The notes under the pieces were generated by a model. It made no database searches, was not told the DNA's origin, and saw nothing but the letters and a program-made list of their open reading frames with translations. Positions 41,383 to 52,384 of a stretch of 64,000 bases of DNA are shown one piece after another; position 1 is the stretch's first letter; the number at the start of each line of letters is the position of its first letter. The translations under genes and the position numbers were made by a program. Source of the DNA: Lepidostoma basale (lineage: Eukaryota > Arthropoda > Insecta > Trichoptera > Lepidostomatidae); assembly GCA_022606425.2 (NCBI GenBank), contig JAHDVF020000183.1:186001-250000 (forward strand). Direction: 5' to 3'.

Positions 41383-41665
41383 ATCTTCTTCTTCTTCTTC
41401 AAGTGCCCTGTCGGGTCCCCCCAACGTTGGCGATCACCTCGGCGAACCTGTCCCTGTCCTGCGCCGCTCGGAACAGCTCCTCCACACTTCGGATGCCGGT
41501 CCACTCCCTCACGTTTCGCAGCCAGGACATTTGTCTCCTTCCGGGCCCTCGGCGTCCCTCAACTTTCCCCTCCAATATCAGTTGGAGAAGGTGGTACTTT
41601 TCCCCACGCTGTATATGACCCAGATGTGAGATCTTTCGAACCTTGATAGTTGATAACAACTTGAT
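41383..41665 (-). pseudogene. LINE-F 3' fragment, AAG tail
   Basis: LLSTIKVRKISHLGHIQRGE, QMSWLRNVREWTGIRSVEEL and AAQDRDRFAEVIANVGG, tail at 41383-41400. It is very similar to the 37246 and 59357 copies. Confidence 0.87.
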
Positions 41666-41709
41666 CTGGAAACATAACAAAATAGTTACTTTGTCAAATC
41701 AATAAATAT

Positions 41710-41812
41710 ATACTGTCGATGCCAGCGATCCTGGCGAAACCGGTCGCTGTCGAATTAAAGACAAAAGTGGAAGTGTATTATTTAAAAAACACAGTTTTAT
41801 TTAAATATAATA
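41710..41812 (+). mobile_element. PLE family F2 single arm
   Basis: CTGTCGA, T, GCCAG-CGATC-CTGGC, GAAA, CCGG, TC (41712-41752), then AAAGACAAAAGTGGAAGT and an A-rich end. The inverted partner is missing. Confidence 0.75.
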
Positions 41813-42204
41813 ATGTATGGTTATGTGTGCCCATAATAAAATAATGTTTAATTAAAAAAATTGTGTCATTCATTCGATTTTTTTTGTTTTGTTTAGAATA
41901 TCGTTTAAATTTTAAATTTGGAACTAAAATAGTTTTTCCGACGCTGGCCCGTCAGAATCCGGACTAATGTACTACATTCTAATATACAAGTATTTAATGT
42001 TGACTATTAAATAGTTGTCGCCAATATGGCCACGTGGTGAAATAACTGTGCCGGTCCTGGAGCGAGCAGGGGCGTAATGGGGATCTGATCGCCCTCGGAG
42101 TCGGAATATAGGTAAAAAGAAAATTGCACGTTTTATGATGATTTTACTGCACACGTCACGATGGGGCGAACGCATGCCTTGTACTCGTATATCTTTTTAA
42201 ACTA

Positions 42205-42822
42205 ACTAACTAACCATCACGCCGTCCCCCCGAAGGGGTAGGCAGAAAGAATGGACTGCCACACTTTTCTTTCCTGACATATTTACCTCGCTTCATAAAC
42301 ATTCATACATCGTGTCATGTACGCGCGTCGATTTCTCTGACTCCTCACATGGCCGACATTCAATATTTGATTTATTTGATCGTGCCACGTTTTCCTCGGT
42401 CTACCTCTATTTCTGGTTCCATTTATATTTTTTACCATTCTTTATTCATTCTTTCCATATGTCCAAACCATCTAAATAATCCCTTCATTATTATCTTGTT
42501 CATAACACCATCATTCGCACCGCATTCACATCTTATATTTTCATTCTATACTCTATCATACACACCTTCGTCGAGTATCCACACATTCGTCTAAGATATC
42601 TCATTTCTACTGCATTTATAATACTTTCATCATTCTTTTGCCAGTTTCATGCTTCGCTTCCATACATAAGGGTCGGTAGAAGAACACCATTGTGCACTGT
42701 CATTCTAGCTTTTTTGGATAGTTTTTTGTTTGCGATGACAACTTTAAGTGCACCATTCACTTTGTTGCCTGCCGCAACCCTTCTTTCAATATCCTTCTCC
42801 ACTCGCCCATCCCCTGTAAACA
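42205..42822 (-). pseudogene. RTE-A fragment, TTAG tail
   Basis: The low end is AACTAACTAACCATCACG. The minus strand covers the region from VEKDIERRVAAGNKVNGALK to the end, with several frameshifts. Confidence 0.87.
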
Positions 42823-43024
42823 AATAATGAATAAAATCTTTTTAATAAATAATAAATTTCAAATAACAACAGTAAACTCTTTTATTGTGTTAAAATATCA
42901 GCTATTTTCGTTTAAATTCCCGTGTTGCAATGACTACACATTACAAAATGGGATATCAAATGATAAAAATAGCAGAATATTCTTTAGTAATTACTGCGAT
43001 TAAATATTCTATATTTTTTTAAAG

Positions 43025-43555
43025 TTATGTATGGAAGTGAAGCATGTAACTGGCAAAAGAATGATGAAAGTAGAATAAATGCAGTAGAAATGAGATCCGT
43101 TTTCCCGCAGGGGGAAGCAGAGAGAATGGATCGCCACACTACTCTATCCTGAAACACCTCTCTCTAGATTCCTCTACATTTATATAACGAGTCATACACC
43201 CAAGTCGATTCTTCCGACTTCTAACATGACCAAACTTTAAAATTTGAATAATTCGGTCATGCCATGTTTTCCTCGGTCTGCCTCGACTCCGTACTCCATT
43301 TACATAATTAACGTATACTTTCTTAACCATATGTCCGAACCATCGCAGCGATCCTTTCATAATTTTGTTCATAATACTTTATTCCGCTCTACATTCCTTT
43401 ATATCAGCATTTGAAATTCTGTCGTATATCTTTCTATCACACATACGTCTTAGGGACCTCATCTCTACCACATTTATTCTGCTCTCATCCTTCTTCTGTC
43501 ATTTCCATGCTTTGCTTCAATACATTAGGGTTGAGACCAGAACTCCATTGTGAAC
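43025..43555 (-). pseudogene. RTE-B fragment (with a small plus-strand RTE-A piece)
   Basis: 43105-43555 on the minus strand reads VLVSTLMY, KECRAE-like, MNKIMKGSLRWFGHMVKKVY and GRPRKTWHDRIIQILKFGHV, CMTRYINVEESRE. A plus-strand RTE-A scrap (43025-43100) precedes it. No tail remains. Confidence 0.83.
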
Positions 43556-43562
43556 GACAAGA

Positions 43563-44035
43563 AAGTCGACCTTCGTGTCAGAGCGGTAAGAGCTCTGACT
43601 TCCATACCGAAGGTCCCGGATTCGATTCCCGGCGATGACAGTGTGATTGTCACAATCTCTTTGGTCTGGTGTGGAATTCACGTGACAATAAAATGGCGAT
43701 AGATCGGTTACCAGTGGCGGTACTCCCATAGAAGCTCAGAAGCCCAGCTTGCGTAAGAAATTTTGAATCAAAACCTCTTCTGGCTTACAGAGGTTCAGCT
43801 CTTGTGGCTATTCCTCTTACGTCTGATGGGAACATTGTTCAATGGTGATTTGGGTTGTTGGTTTATGCGGGGACATGATTACTTAGATATAGGGGTTTTG
43901 ATTCAAATTTTCTCACGCAAGCCGGGCGTTTAAGCTTCTATGGGAGTACCGCCACTGTTGGCCACCTATCACATGTCATGAGAATCATCAATATATTAGC
44001 TAAAAATAATGTGTATGCAGTAATTGGGTTTAAAC
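43563..44035 (+). mobile_element. SINE1 copy interrupted by a MITE
   Basis: The head has box A-like TGTCAGAGCGGTAAGAGC and box B GATTCGATTCC. The body CTTTGGTCTGGTGTGGAATT to GGCGATAGATCGGTTAC stops at 43711 and resumes at 43958 with CACCTATCACATGTCATGAG. It has more 3' body than the copies at 12757 and 57248. Confidence 0.85.
43712..43957. mobile_element. MITE with ~60-bp terminal repeats carrying Jockey 3'UTR sequence
   Basis: The ends CAGTGGCGGTACTCCC and its complement extend inward through GCTTCTATGGG and TTTTGATTCAAAA-like blocks. Flanks TCGGTTAC and TTGGCCAC agree at 5 of 8 bases, differing only by transitions, consistent with an old 8-bp hAT duplication. The ~120-bp interior matches the reverse complement of the Jockey 3'UTR at 58950-59050. 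A solo right end lies at 56866-56930. Confidence 0.8.
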
Positions 44036-44390
44036 AATCTGTTGTATACAAGAAAAAAAAAGCGAGAAAAGAATACTTCGAAATGCATGGAATAAGACTG
44101 GAAGCCATTAGAAAAATCTGGAGAATGGAGAAAGATGGCCAGGACAGGAGGAGCCAGTGGAAGACTGTTGCCAGTGAGAGCCAGTGACAAGTTAGCCTTG
44201 TTAGGGCATTATCAAATATAGTTTGAAGTCGTGTCCCATTATATATTTTTTATATTTCCAGCAAATATTTATAAAAAATGTAAACAAATATATAAATTCT
44301 ATGCTATTTAAATTTTTATAAAATCACTATTTATTATATGTTAGGTAGATATTAAATTTGAATACATTATTATTTTAATCAGAAAATATA
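44036..44390. other. No gene identified
   Basis: A 69-codon frame (43978-44187) overlaps the SINE1 end and reads EYFEMHGIRLEAIRKIWRME, but has no recognised domain; the rest is AT-rich. Confidence 0.35.
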
Positions 44391-44391
44391 T

Positions 44392-44510
44392 TGGTGAATG
44401 AATTTGTGCATTTAAGTAGCATGTTTACAGCGGATGGCCGAACGAATAGTAACGTCGAAAGAATGGTTGGTGTGGGTAACAAAATGAATGGAGCTTTAGA
44501 AATTGTTAAG
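44392..44510 (+). pseudogene. RTE-like fragment
   Basis: VNEFVHLSSMFTADGRTNSN and VERMVGVGNKMNGALEIV, an RTE segment just after the catalytic core. Divergent from A and B. Confidence 0.7.
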
Positions 44511-44599
44511 AAATACTTTACGACATTCGAGTTTTTGCCTATTTATATTATGATTTAATATATTCATTTAGGTTCATTTAGGTTAGTTTAGGTTCAAAA

Positions 44600-45169
44600 A
44601 AAATTCTTGAGAGCCCTCTACACGAGAGAGTACGGGGTATATCCTTGGCTTTATCCAACGGCATGTCTCTTGGGTATGCTGGGGTATAACTCCCTCGAAC
44701 TGAGGAGGGAAGGATTACTGGCAACACATTTTTTCAAACTGATTCGGGGCTCTATTGAGAACCCCTATGTTCTGGAGCAAATAGGTCTTTTTGTTCCTGA
44801 TAACTACCTGCGACAGCGCCGACATCAATTGTTCTTTGCTTCGTCACGCAGAACCAACCTGCCTTTGGTGATGCCAGTAGGAAGAGCAATTCGGACACTG
44901 AATCTAATCATCTCGGATTTGGACATTTTCAGTGTCAGTGAGGCAGTATTCATAAAAAAAAAATTTAAATTCTGGAAAGAGTACTGCCTCACTGACGTCG
45001 ACATATTTGGATTCCTTCTGATATGTATGATTTTTTGGTCTCATGTTGTTTTATCTTACCTTTTGTGTTCAAATGAGTTCACCGTTTTGTGTCCAAATGA
45101 GTCGCCTAAATGTTTTTCGTTTGTAATGTCTCATTTGTGTATCATGTATAAATAAATAAATAAATAAAT
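44600..45169 (+). pseudogene. LINE-I 3' end with AAAT tail
   Basis: The frame includes YTREYGVYPWLYPTACLLGM, LGYNSLELRREGLLATHFFK, RQRRHQLFFASSRRTNLPLV and RAIRTLNLIISDLD. The 3'UTR ends in (AAAT)n at 45148-45169, 18 bases before the candidate splice acceptor at 45187. The frame is open over most of its length. Confidence 0.88.
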
Positions 45170-45187
45170 GATATTATTTCCCTCCAG

Positions 45188-46080
45188 GTTCGTTCCCGAA
45201 GAGTTTCGGCGCCCAGAGCAGCGCCAGCGCGACGCGGCCACCCCTGCCGGCGCCCGAGCCCTCGAGGTCGCTCGCAGCCGCCTCCGTCCGCCCGGATCTC
45301 CTGTCAGATGGGGGCCGATATCGGCCAACAGACGCTACTTCGAAGGAAGACCCCGAACCCAGAACCCCCGAAAGAACCCAGTACGATGATCGTGCTGCCA
45401 GAGAAGTCTCTACTTCACAGCCACAGACAGAGAGAGACAACGGGAATTAAAAAGTTGTACAACTCTTTCTTCGTTATGTTTTAACTGTTCTCCGGAAACT
45501 GTTTAAGGAATTGTGCGCTTTGATACAGTGATATTCCTGCAAAGTTTTGTGATCCGGGTTCCGGCCTCATCTCACGGCAGATGCGTGTGAAGTGATCTTC
45601 TGTGGACTCATTCTTCTTAACATTAAACTGTTACGTTTCTAGTTTACTCTTTACTTTGTGTTATATTCTTCTATTCTTAATTACGCTATTTTTCGTCGAG
45701 CCCTTCATCGGTGAATCGCTCTTTCTCGACGTCCAAATCGAGGCTTATTCAAGACTGTTTGCACGGTGGACTTGATACTGGTGCTAGTGTGCCTTCTTGA
45801 TATAATTCAAAAATAACATCGGCGTATCTTGCAATAAATCACAAGTTTACACGAGATAACGAGCATCTCTTGGATGTTGTATTTCGTGAGCTCTTCGCAC
45901 ACATTTTATTTACATTTGAAGTGATGCTCTCGCGTATTTGATATTCAAGACAAGTCAAGTTTTGGTCCATTAGAAATCAAAATTGGACAAAACGCTGTTA
46001 TATTCGACCCGGGGTGTTTTCAAGACGGTGTTTGATTCACGCCTAACCAGGGCGCACTGTCCTGACCTCTTCCAAGGATT
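45188..46080 (+). other. 5'UTR exon segment of the gene at 46081
   Basis: An acceptor ATTATTTCCCTCCAG ends at 45187. The following 893 bases are free of repeats, less AT-rich than the surroundings and run without interruption into the coding exon. An early part (45200-45330) is GC-rich. If transcription starts inside this stretch, the acceptor would not be used. Confidence 0.55.
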
Positions 46081-46774
46081 ATGGAACTTCCAATCTTCAC
46101 GCCTCTATCTTCAGTAGGATCATTTAGCTCTCACAACTTAGAATACTTCGGGCTCGTCCGCGGAACCCAGTTTTCGGACAGCGACTGTAGCATGGATGGG
46201 ACCCACGATCAGCTGAAACACAAGCAGGCCCAAGAAGACGCCTTCCTCGAATGGGGGGGTGAGATAAGAGTGTCGCTGGACGAGGGTAAGGCATTCGAAG
46301 AGCAATCGAAGGCAGACCAGAGCCAGTTGAAGAACGCGCAGCATTACCAAAAGAACTTGTACAAACACGATCAAAACGATTACAAGCAAGCCAACCAATA
46401 CAGGGCTCAGAGCGTTCTGACCAGGTCTTTCGAGGTGTCTCCCAACATAGACCTATTTTCCAAAGAAGGACAGGACTACGAGAAGGCGGATCAGCAGATA
46501 GTAAACAAGGAGGACATTCGATTCAAAAATTCACCGATACCCGCCCAATACCCCAAGTCTTCCGTCAAGGGCGAGATGAAAGGCGGAAGTTGTGATCGAG
46601 ATTTGAGTGACGGTAGCGCGAGAGCGGAAATAGACATGTATCTGGAGAAGACGCAGATGGCTGCAACCGGAAACCATACAGAGAATTCCGGTGGGATCAG
46701 GAAGCGGAAGATAGAGTCGGCCATCTCTTGGCACGGAGGGAAGATGGCGCGCTTGCCGATTCAAGGAAGCCAAC
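46081..46774 (+). CDS. First coding exon of an unidentified multi-exon gene
   Basis: The ATG at 46081 opens MELPIFTPLSSVGSFSSHNL and runs 231 codons plus one base to a donor, CAAC followed by GTAAGT (GT at 46775-46776). The protein is hydrophilic. It has a Ser-rich start, a Lys/Gln/Tyr/Asp-rich middle (around 75-115), and a basic end (IRKRKIES near 210, then HGGKMARLPIQG). No enzyme motif, signal peptide or membrane segment is present. This is typical of the disordered N-terminus of a transcription regulator, but I cannot name the gene. Its 3' exons lie outside the window or are not recognised. It ends in phase 1. Confidence 0.75.
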
Positions 46775-46946
46775 GTAAGTATTTTTAAAATATATTTTTT
46801 ATGACATCAAGAGTTTTTTTTTAATAACAAATAAAAGCAAAAAGGAGGCTTCGTCTTTTTTTGCATTATACTACATACTCGTAGATATTTAAAGCAGGAT
46901 GTATGAATATGCTAGAATTATCCTTACTAACTAACAATTTTTTTCA

Positions 46947-47300
46947 TAAGGATTAATTGTATTTCAATAGAGACGAAGATGTAAATTGTTTTCTAGGAAG
47001 AGAATATGGTGGTCGAGGCGCTTACAGGACTTATGACCTGTCATTGGTTGGGTTAATCTCACGCTTTATGTTATACAACATTCCCCATTCCCCTTTTGTT
47101 TTCTTATGACCACCATGTCTGACAAATTTTTGGAAGTTGTATATATGTCAATCTGCAACACCTCCATTTTCATGGTAGTTTATTCAATCTGCACACAACG
47201 CCATCTATGAAGATTGTATTTTAAGCATTAAGCAGAACCACATTTTAACGCAATGTGAAAGGCTACCGCCATTTATCGCATTGCTAGACACCGCCCGGAG
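46947..47300 (-). repeat. R1 copy (no. 1 of a direct pair)
   Basis: Plus-strand reading AAGGATTAATTGTATTTCAA to GCCCGGAGATGTCACTCC. It is nearly full length. Confidence 0.87.
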
Positions 47301-47336
47301 ATGTCACTCCAATCTATATGCTATAATTTTTTTTAT

Positions 47337-47640
47337 AAGGATTTATTGTATCTCAATAGAGACGAAGATGTAAATTGTTTTCTGGGAAGAGAATATGGTG
47401 GTCGAGGCGCTTACAGGACTTGGAATTGGGTTAAGCGATCGCTTTATGTTAAACAACACCCCCCATTCCGCCCTTTTTACAACCATCACGTCTGACAAAT
47501 TTTTGGACGCTGTATATATGCTAGAATGCTGCGCAGCACTTCACGTTTTTGAATTCAATCTACACTAGCGCCATCCATTAAGATTGGGAAACATTAAGCA
47601 GAAATTTTTTATTAATGCACATTGTGAAAGGCTAAGAAGG
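47337..47640 (-). repeat. R1 copy (no. 2 of a direct pair)
   Basis: Starts AAGGATTTATTGTATCTCAA and has a 15-base deletion in the GACCTGTCATTGG block. It ends at GTGAAAGGCTAA, where an RTE-A copy begins. Same orientation as the copy at 46947. Confidence 0.87.
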
Positions 47641-47641
47641 G

Positions 47642-48055
47642 CGGAATTTTCTGACACATTTCTCTCGCTTCCTCAACATTCATACATCGTGTCATGCACG
47701 CGCGTCGATTTCTCTGACTCCTCACGTGACCGAAATTCAATATTTGATTTATTTGATCGTGCCACGTTTTTCTCGGTCTTCCTCTATTTCTAGTCCATTT
47801 ACATCGTTAACATATCCTTTTTTTTACCATTCTTTCTTCATTCATTCTTTCCATGTGTCCAAACCATCTTAATGATCCTTTCATTATTTAGTTCATAACA
47901 CCATCATTCGCACCGCATTCACTTCTTATATTTTCATTCGACATTTTATTATATAGAGAGTATCGGCACATTCGTCTAAGAGATCTCATTTCTACTCCAT
48001 TTATTCTACTTTCATCTTTCTTTTGCAGGTACAAGAACACCATTGTGCACTGCCA
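47642..48055 (-). pseudogene. RTE-A fragment without tail
   Basis: Minus strand covers from the AVHNGVLVP region to NVEEAREMCQK; the last ~50 bases and tail are missing. Confidence 0.83.
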
Positions 48056-48159
48056 TTTTTTTCACCCACTTTTGTCCCTTCCTATATTCCTATATATTTT
48101 CTAGTAATTATTTAAAACAATTATTAATTTATTTTTTCGACCAGGAATCACAAACAAAC

Positions 48160-48545
48160 AAACCATCACGCCGTTTCCCCGCAGGGGTAGGCAAAGAGAA
48201 TGGACCGCCACACTACTCTATCCTGGCAAACCTCTATAGATTCCTCCACATTCATACAACGAGTCATACACGCACGTCGATTCCTCCGACTTCTAACATG
48301 ACTAACCTTTAAAATTTGATTAAATTGGACATGCCATGTTTTTCTCGGTCTACCTCGACTTCGTACCCCATTTATATCATTAACGTATACTTTCTTAACC
48401 ATTCTTTCGCCATTCATGCGTTCCATATGTCCGAACCAACGCAGTGATCCTTTCATAATTTTGTTCATAATACCTTCTTCCGCTCTACATTCCTTTCTTA
48501 TATCAGCATTTGAGATTCTGTCGTATATCGTATACCAGGAATCAC
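48160..48545 (-). pseudogene. RTE-B fragment, TTTG tail
   Basis: One open frame reads YDRISNADIRKECRAEEGIM, NKIMKGSLRWFGHMERMNGE, RGRPRKTWHVQFNQILKVSH, RRACMTRCMNVEESIEVCQD and WRSILFAYPCGETA. The tail is GGTTTGTTTGTTT. The intact frame makes it the best RTE-B C-terminus in the window. Confidence 0.9.
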
Positions 48546-48549
48546 ACTT

Positions 48550-48790
48550 TTCCAATTCCCAGCACCATGGAGATTGTCATATTAAATAAATCAAAATTAC
48601 CCCATCTTTTCTGATGTCGTATTTGCAATGACCTACTCGAAAATCGAGTGTGCGGACGCATTATTTATTGATCACAATTGTCGATAATTGAAAACGTCAA
48701 CTTGCTATTGATTTACTTTGCGTGTGGCTGTTAAGCAAGCGTCCCGACGGGCATGACGATGTTTTAGTGCCGTGTTTACTGTAGCGAGAG
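48550..48790. other. No gene recognised
   Basis: Unique-looking sequence of mixed composition without coding signals. Confidence 0.4.
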
Positions 48791-48925
48791 GATTCTTCGC
48801 CTTCAATTCTTCGCCGACAATTCTTCGCCGACTATTCTTCGCCCACAATTCTTCGTGGACAATTCTTCGCCGACAATTTTTCGCCTTCAATTCGTTGCTG
48901 ACAATTCTTCGCCTTTGAGTTTTCC
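48791..48925. repeat. 15-base minisatellite (ACAATTCTTCGCCG)
   Basis: Eight or nine imperfect units with spacers GACAA, TTCAA or CACAA before TTCTTCGCC. The complement encodes repeated KNSRRRIV/E text, a by-product of the repeat. Confidence 0.93.
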
Positions 48926-49490
48926 CAGTTGTGAAATTTATGAGATTTTTTTATAATTTTTTTAAATTTTATATAACAAAGATAGACTAATAAACAATGC
49001 ATTTAAAATTCGATACAATAATTCATATTTTAAAATTAACCTGTAATTTAACATTTATTTTTAACAGTAAGAACTAATAAATAATATTTAATAATAATAA
49101 ACATGATGATAATATAAAAAAAATGTAATTTAGAAAAAACGTACATTTGAAAAGACATCACTTATATATAAATTAATAAATGATTAATTTGCATTTGATT
49201 GGGAATGGGAGCTCGGGAGATTAATTTAATATCCTAAAAAAAAAAATTCTTAGTATATTACCTTTGAAATAGCATAGCAATTTTCTAGGAAATGCAAATT
49301 AACGTAATTAGGTACAAATTAATACTAAAAATGCTAAGTCAGAGTGGGGGAGTTAGAGAAAGAAAGAAGCAAATACAAATGTTTGAAATAACAAATATCT
49401 AGGAAATGTAAATTAATGTAATTATAATAATAATATAATAATAAATTGGATAATTTATAAAGCGCCATTTTTATGAATTGCTCATCTCAA
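48926..49490. other. AT-rich, no gene
   Basis: Runs of A and T and (AAT)n. A ~50-base block near 49448-49500 (GCGCCATTTTTATGAATTGC) also occurs at 31655-31705. Confidence 0.5.
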
Positions 49491-49499
49491 GGGCGCTGT

Positions 49500-49705
49500 T
49501 ATGTGTAATAAACAGAACCAAACATCTCTTAAGAGTACCAGAAATGAGGAAATTGCGACCTATTGTGGGGAGAACCCTTAGAGATAGGATACCCAATGAA
49601 TAAATTCGCAAATCCTGCAAAATTGAAGACATAGTGAGATGGAGTAGGCAGAGAAGATGATTCTGGAGGGACCACCTCGAGAGAATGGATCATGAGATGC
49701 TGCTG
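49500..49705 (+). pseudogene. LINE-C relative, C-terminal fragment
   Basis: RTKHLLRVPEMRKLRPIVGR, TLRDRIPNE, stop, IRKSCKIEDIVRWSRQRR. It meets the minus-strand LINE-C copy at about 49710. Confidence 0.75.
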
Positions 49706-49714
49706 GAGTTATTC

Positions 49715-50290
49715 TTCTTCATTTAATGGATCTGACGATCTGTGACACAGAAATCATGTCTCGTCGGATGATGAGGTCCAGCTGTCCCTCTATCTCTTAG
49801 GCGGTCTTCCAGGTGGGCGGTGTCCAGAGGGGATTTCATATATGCAAGTCTGTCACCATCCATTTGGGCTACATTGTCCCTCCAGTGTCTTCTTCTGGAT
49901 CTACTCCACTGTACGATATCCTCTATTTCGCAAGTTTTTCTTATGTCTGCGTCGCGGACACGATCTTGGAGAGTTTTTACAGTAATTGATCTTAGGACCT
50001 TCATCTCCAATGTTCTTAGTAATCCCTTGGTTCGCACAGTGTCGGCCCGCGTCTCTACAGCTTGCGTTTTATAAATTCTGATCTTGCTGTCGATACGCTT
50101 GTGCATGTTCTTCCAAACCAGATTTTTCAGACACCCTGACACGACAGAGGTTTTACTGACTTGTTCTCGTACTTCGGTGTAAAGGTCATTATGACTGCAG
50201 ATCTTTACTCCCAAATATCTGAAACTCATTACTTGCTCCACAGGTAAATCATCAACAGTCACCTTACGTCTTGAAGGTTGCCTAGATATA
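49715..50290 (-). pseudogene. LINE-C C-terminal region, best copy
   Basis: The 179-codon minus frame: MTVDDLPVEQVMSFRYLGVK, EVREQVSKTSVVSGCLKNLV, AVETRADTVRTKGLLRTLEM, DRVRDADIRKTCEIEDIVQW and RMDGDRLAY-like QMDGDRLAYMKS. The 3' end has AAGAAGAATAA at 49712-49722. Confidence 0.87.
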
Positions 50291-50314
50291 GCTGCTGGAG
50301 TTGGTCCCCATTAT

Positions 50315-51080
50315 TCTCAAACGAAATGCCGTGGGGTGCTAGAGGTGTGGTTACGAAACTGGCGCATTACCATCAACCTTTTCAGTAAAATACACATTCT
50401 TCCAAACATTCCCAGCATAAAAATGTTCGGCTAAGACGTTCTTCTGACCAAAACAATGAAATACCTTGGGGTTACCTTGGATTCTGACATGGAGGCCACA
50501 CATTTAAAATAAAGTCAAATCCGCGTCAAGAGCAATCTCAGCTCTCTACCCAATGTTAGCTAGAAACAGTAAACTAAGCACCGACAATAAACTCCTGATA
50601 TACAAAACGGTCATAAGGCCAATCTTCAGTTACGCAGCCCCAATCTGGGGCTATGCAGCTTTGAGTCACATGCGAAAACTCCAAATCCTGCAAAATAAGG
50701 CTATCCGTTTATCGCTTGGTGCGCCTCCGTAGACCAGCATCACACAACTGCACCTAGAATCGGGAATCCTGATGATAGATGAATTCATTCAGAAACTTGC
50801 CGAACGTTTTTACAAAGGACTCCCTTCACATCCTAACCCCACAATAAAATACCTCTCAAATTACGACCCAAACACCTCCAGCCGCTACAAGCGCAAAAAA
50901 TCGATCCTCCTTTAACTCCGGGCCACACAAATCATGGCCCCGCATAAACCAACAACCCACCAAATCACCATCCAGCAATGTTCCCATTAGACGTAAAAGG
51001 AATAGCTACAAGAGCTGAAGATTCAAGAGCTGAAGATTCAAGACTGAAGATGTAAGCCAGAAGATTCAAGTCCAAGTCCA
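50315..51080 (+). pseudogene. Jockey-clade LINE 3' region
   Basis: Recognisable segments: WRITINLFSKIHILPNIPS, TMKYLGVTLDSDMEATHLK, NSNLSSL, DNKLLIYKTVIRPIFSYAAP, IWGYAALSHMRKLQILQNKA and LHLESGI. They are followed by a 3'UTR with CAAATCATGGCCCCGCATAA and ending in AGTCCAAGTCCAAG. The YLG-D...H and LLIYKT.IRP..TYA..IWG motifs are characteristic of Jockey reverse transcriptases. Stops are frequent. Confidence 0.87.
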
Positions 51081-51815
51081 AGAACCACGGATAGCTCCCT
51101 TATGTAGAGATCTTAAGATTTTTTTTCTGTTCACGAATGATCATGTTGCTGACCATAAGTTCCAAGGAATGCGCAACATTAAGAGTTATAAGTTAATTTG
51201 TTTGATGTTTGATATATACTCATATCTGTAATGCCTATAGTGTGAAGTGAGCCGCAATTCCAGGCGATATGTGGGTCATAGTTCATGTAGATTCGTTCCT
51301 CTGTCTGTGCGAGATAAGGCGCCATCTTGTCATTCGCTTGTTTATTATTATTTGTTTTACTTGTGATTTGCACATTTGGCATTCCTTCATTCTTTGTCTT
51401 CTTTTTGTTTTTCCTCTATCGGAGGTTTGACAACATCATGACTGTTTCTAGCCTTGATGCAGCAGCTCTAAACAGGGATGTTGATGCAAATTAACCATTA
51501 TTTCTAGACAGGATTTTCTACTTCTTCCGACATTTCGTTTTCCTTTTTCCTTAAATTTTACCTTGGAAAATCTGCACCATCTTGTGTCAACCATTATCCA
51601 ACCCAATTTTCTTTTTGAATTGTACACATTAAATTGTTAGGTTCAATGTGTTCCTGTCCCTAGTTTCTGTGACTGTTTTCTCTATTTACTTGGTATTCAT
51701 TATTTTTTTCATCATTCCAAGTTTTCTTTCCTACCCCACACTCTGTCACAATTTTATAATAGGTCATAAAATCATGTACCATATTTTGCTTTGTTTTGTT
51801 AGATTGGGACATAGA
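51081..51815. other. Mixed sequence, no clear gene
   Basis: A short LINE-C-like scrap lies at 51415-51480 and a possible LINE GRP-box region at 51520-51600 (minus). The rest has no recognised coding or repeat identity. Confidence 0.4.
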
Positions 51816-52010
51816 AGTGGGTTGAAATTAAACTGGATTAAATGTGGCCTAGATACCCTTTTTGCCTTTTGCTTTTTTTTCTGGAATGGTGCATTCTCCA
51901 GCTAATGTAAGTCCTGTGTGGATGGGGCCGGGCCTAGGGATTGTTTTAGCGAAGCTGACGAAGGGGCGCCGCTGCGTCCTTTAACAGTTCAACGCTGTTC
52001 AGGCCAGGTA
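51815..52010 (+). repeat. Dispersed repeat J
   Basis: GGATTAAATGTGGCC, then GGGCCGGGCCTAGGGATT and GACGAAGGGGCGCCGCTGC are shared, inverted, with 57480-57670. The class is unknown; it may be a LINE 3'UTR. Confidence 0.6.
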
Positions 52011-52384
52011 ATTGCCCTGATGATCGCCAATCTTCGCAGAGGAGACGAAACTTAGAGAAGACGATAATGTTTTCGATGCTCGCGTGAGCAAAGCACTTGA
52101 AGACGTTGAAGAATATATAACGGTCCATTCTTGGGTTCTACCTTATGTAAAAAAAATGGCGCTCAAACCTCATCTTCACGATCTCCTTCTGTTCTCTGTT
52201 TACTGTTTGTTCTCGTCATCAACGCTTACCCGTTTTTGAAAACGTGATTTACGTACAAATACAGAACGACTCCTTATCACCTCAATACACTCACACAGTT
52301 CATTTTATTGTCCAGTGGCGCGCGGCAATGTCTTTGTATGGAGACACGAATGAATAATAAATTAATGTATCTTTTTTTATACAA

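Noticed and set aside
43978..44187. 69-codon frame (EYFEMHGIRLEAI...) as a gene
   Set aside because: It begins inside the SINE1 tail and has no recognised domain or splice context.
44392..44510. Coding exon of a host gene
   Set aside because: VNEFVHLSSMF...GALEIV aligns with the RTE segment after the catalytic core.
45174..45440. GC-rich minus-strand frame with Gly/Arg runs
   Set aside because: It lies in the 5'UTR segment of the 46081 gene and shows no domain; GC-rich sequence gives long frames by chance.
46138..46398. Minus-strand frame rich in Leu/Val, membrane-like
   Set aside because: It is the shadow of the Lys/Gln-rich coding exon on the plus strand.
48705..48890. Frame with repeated KNSRRRIV text
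   Set aside because: It is produced by the 15-base minisatellite.
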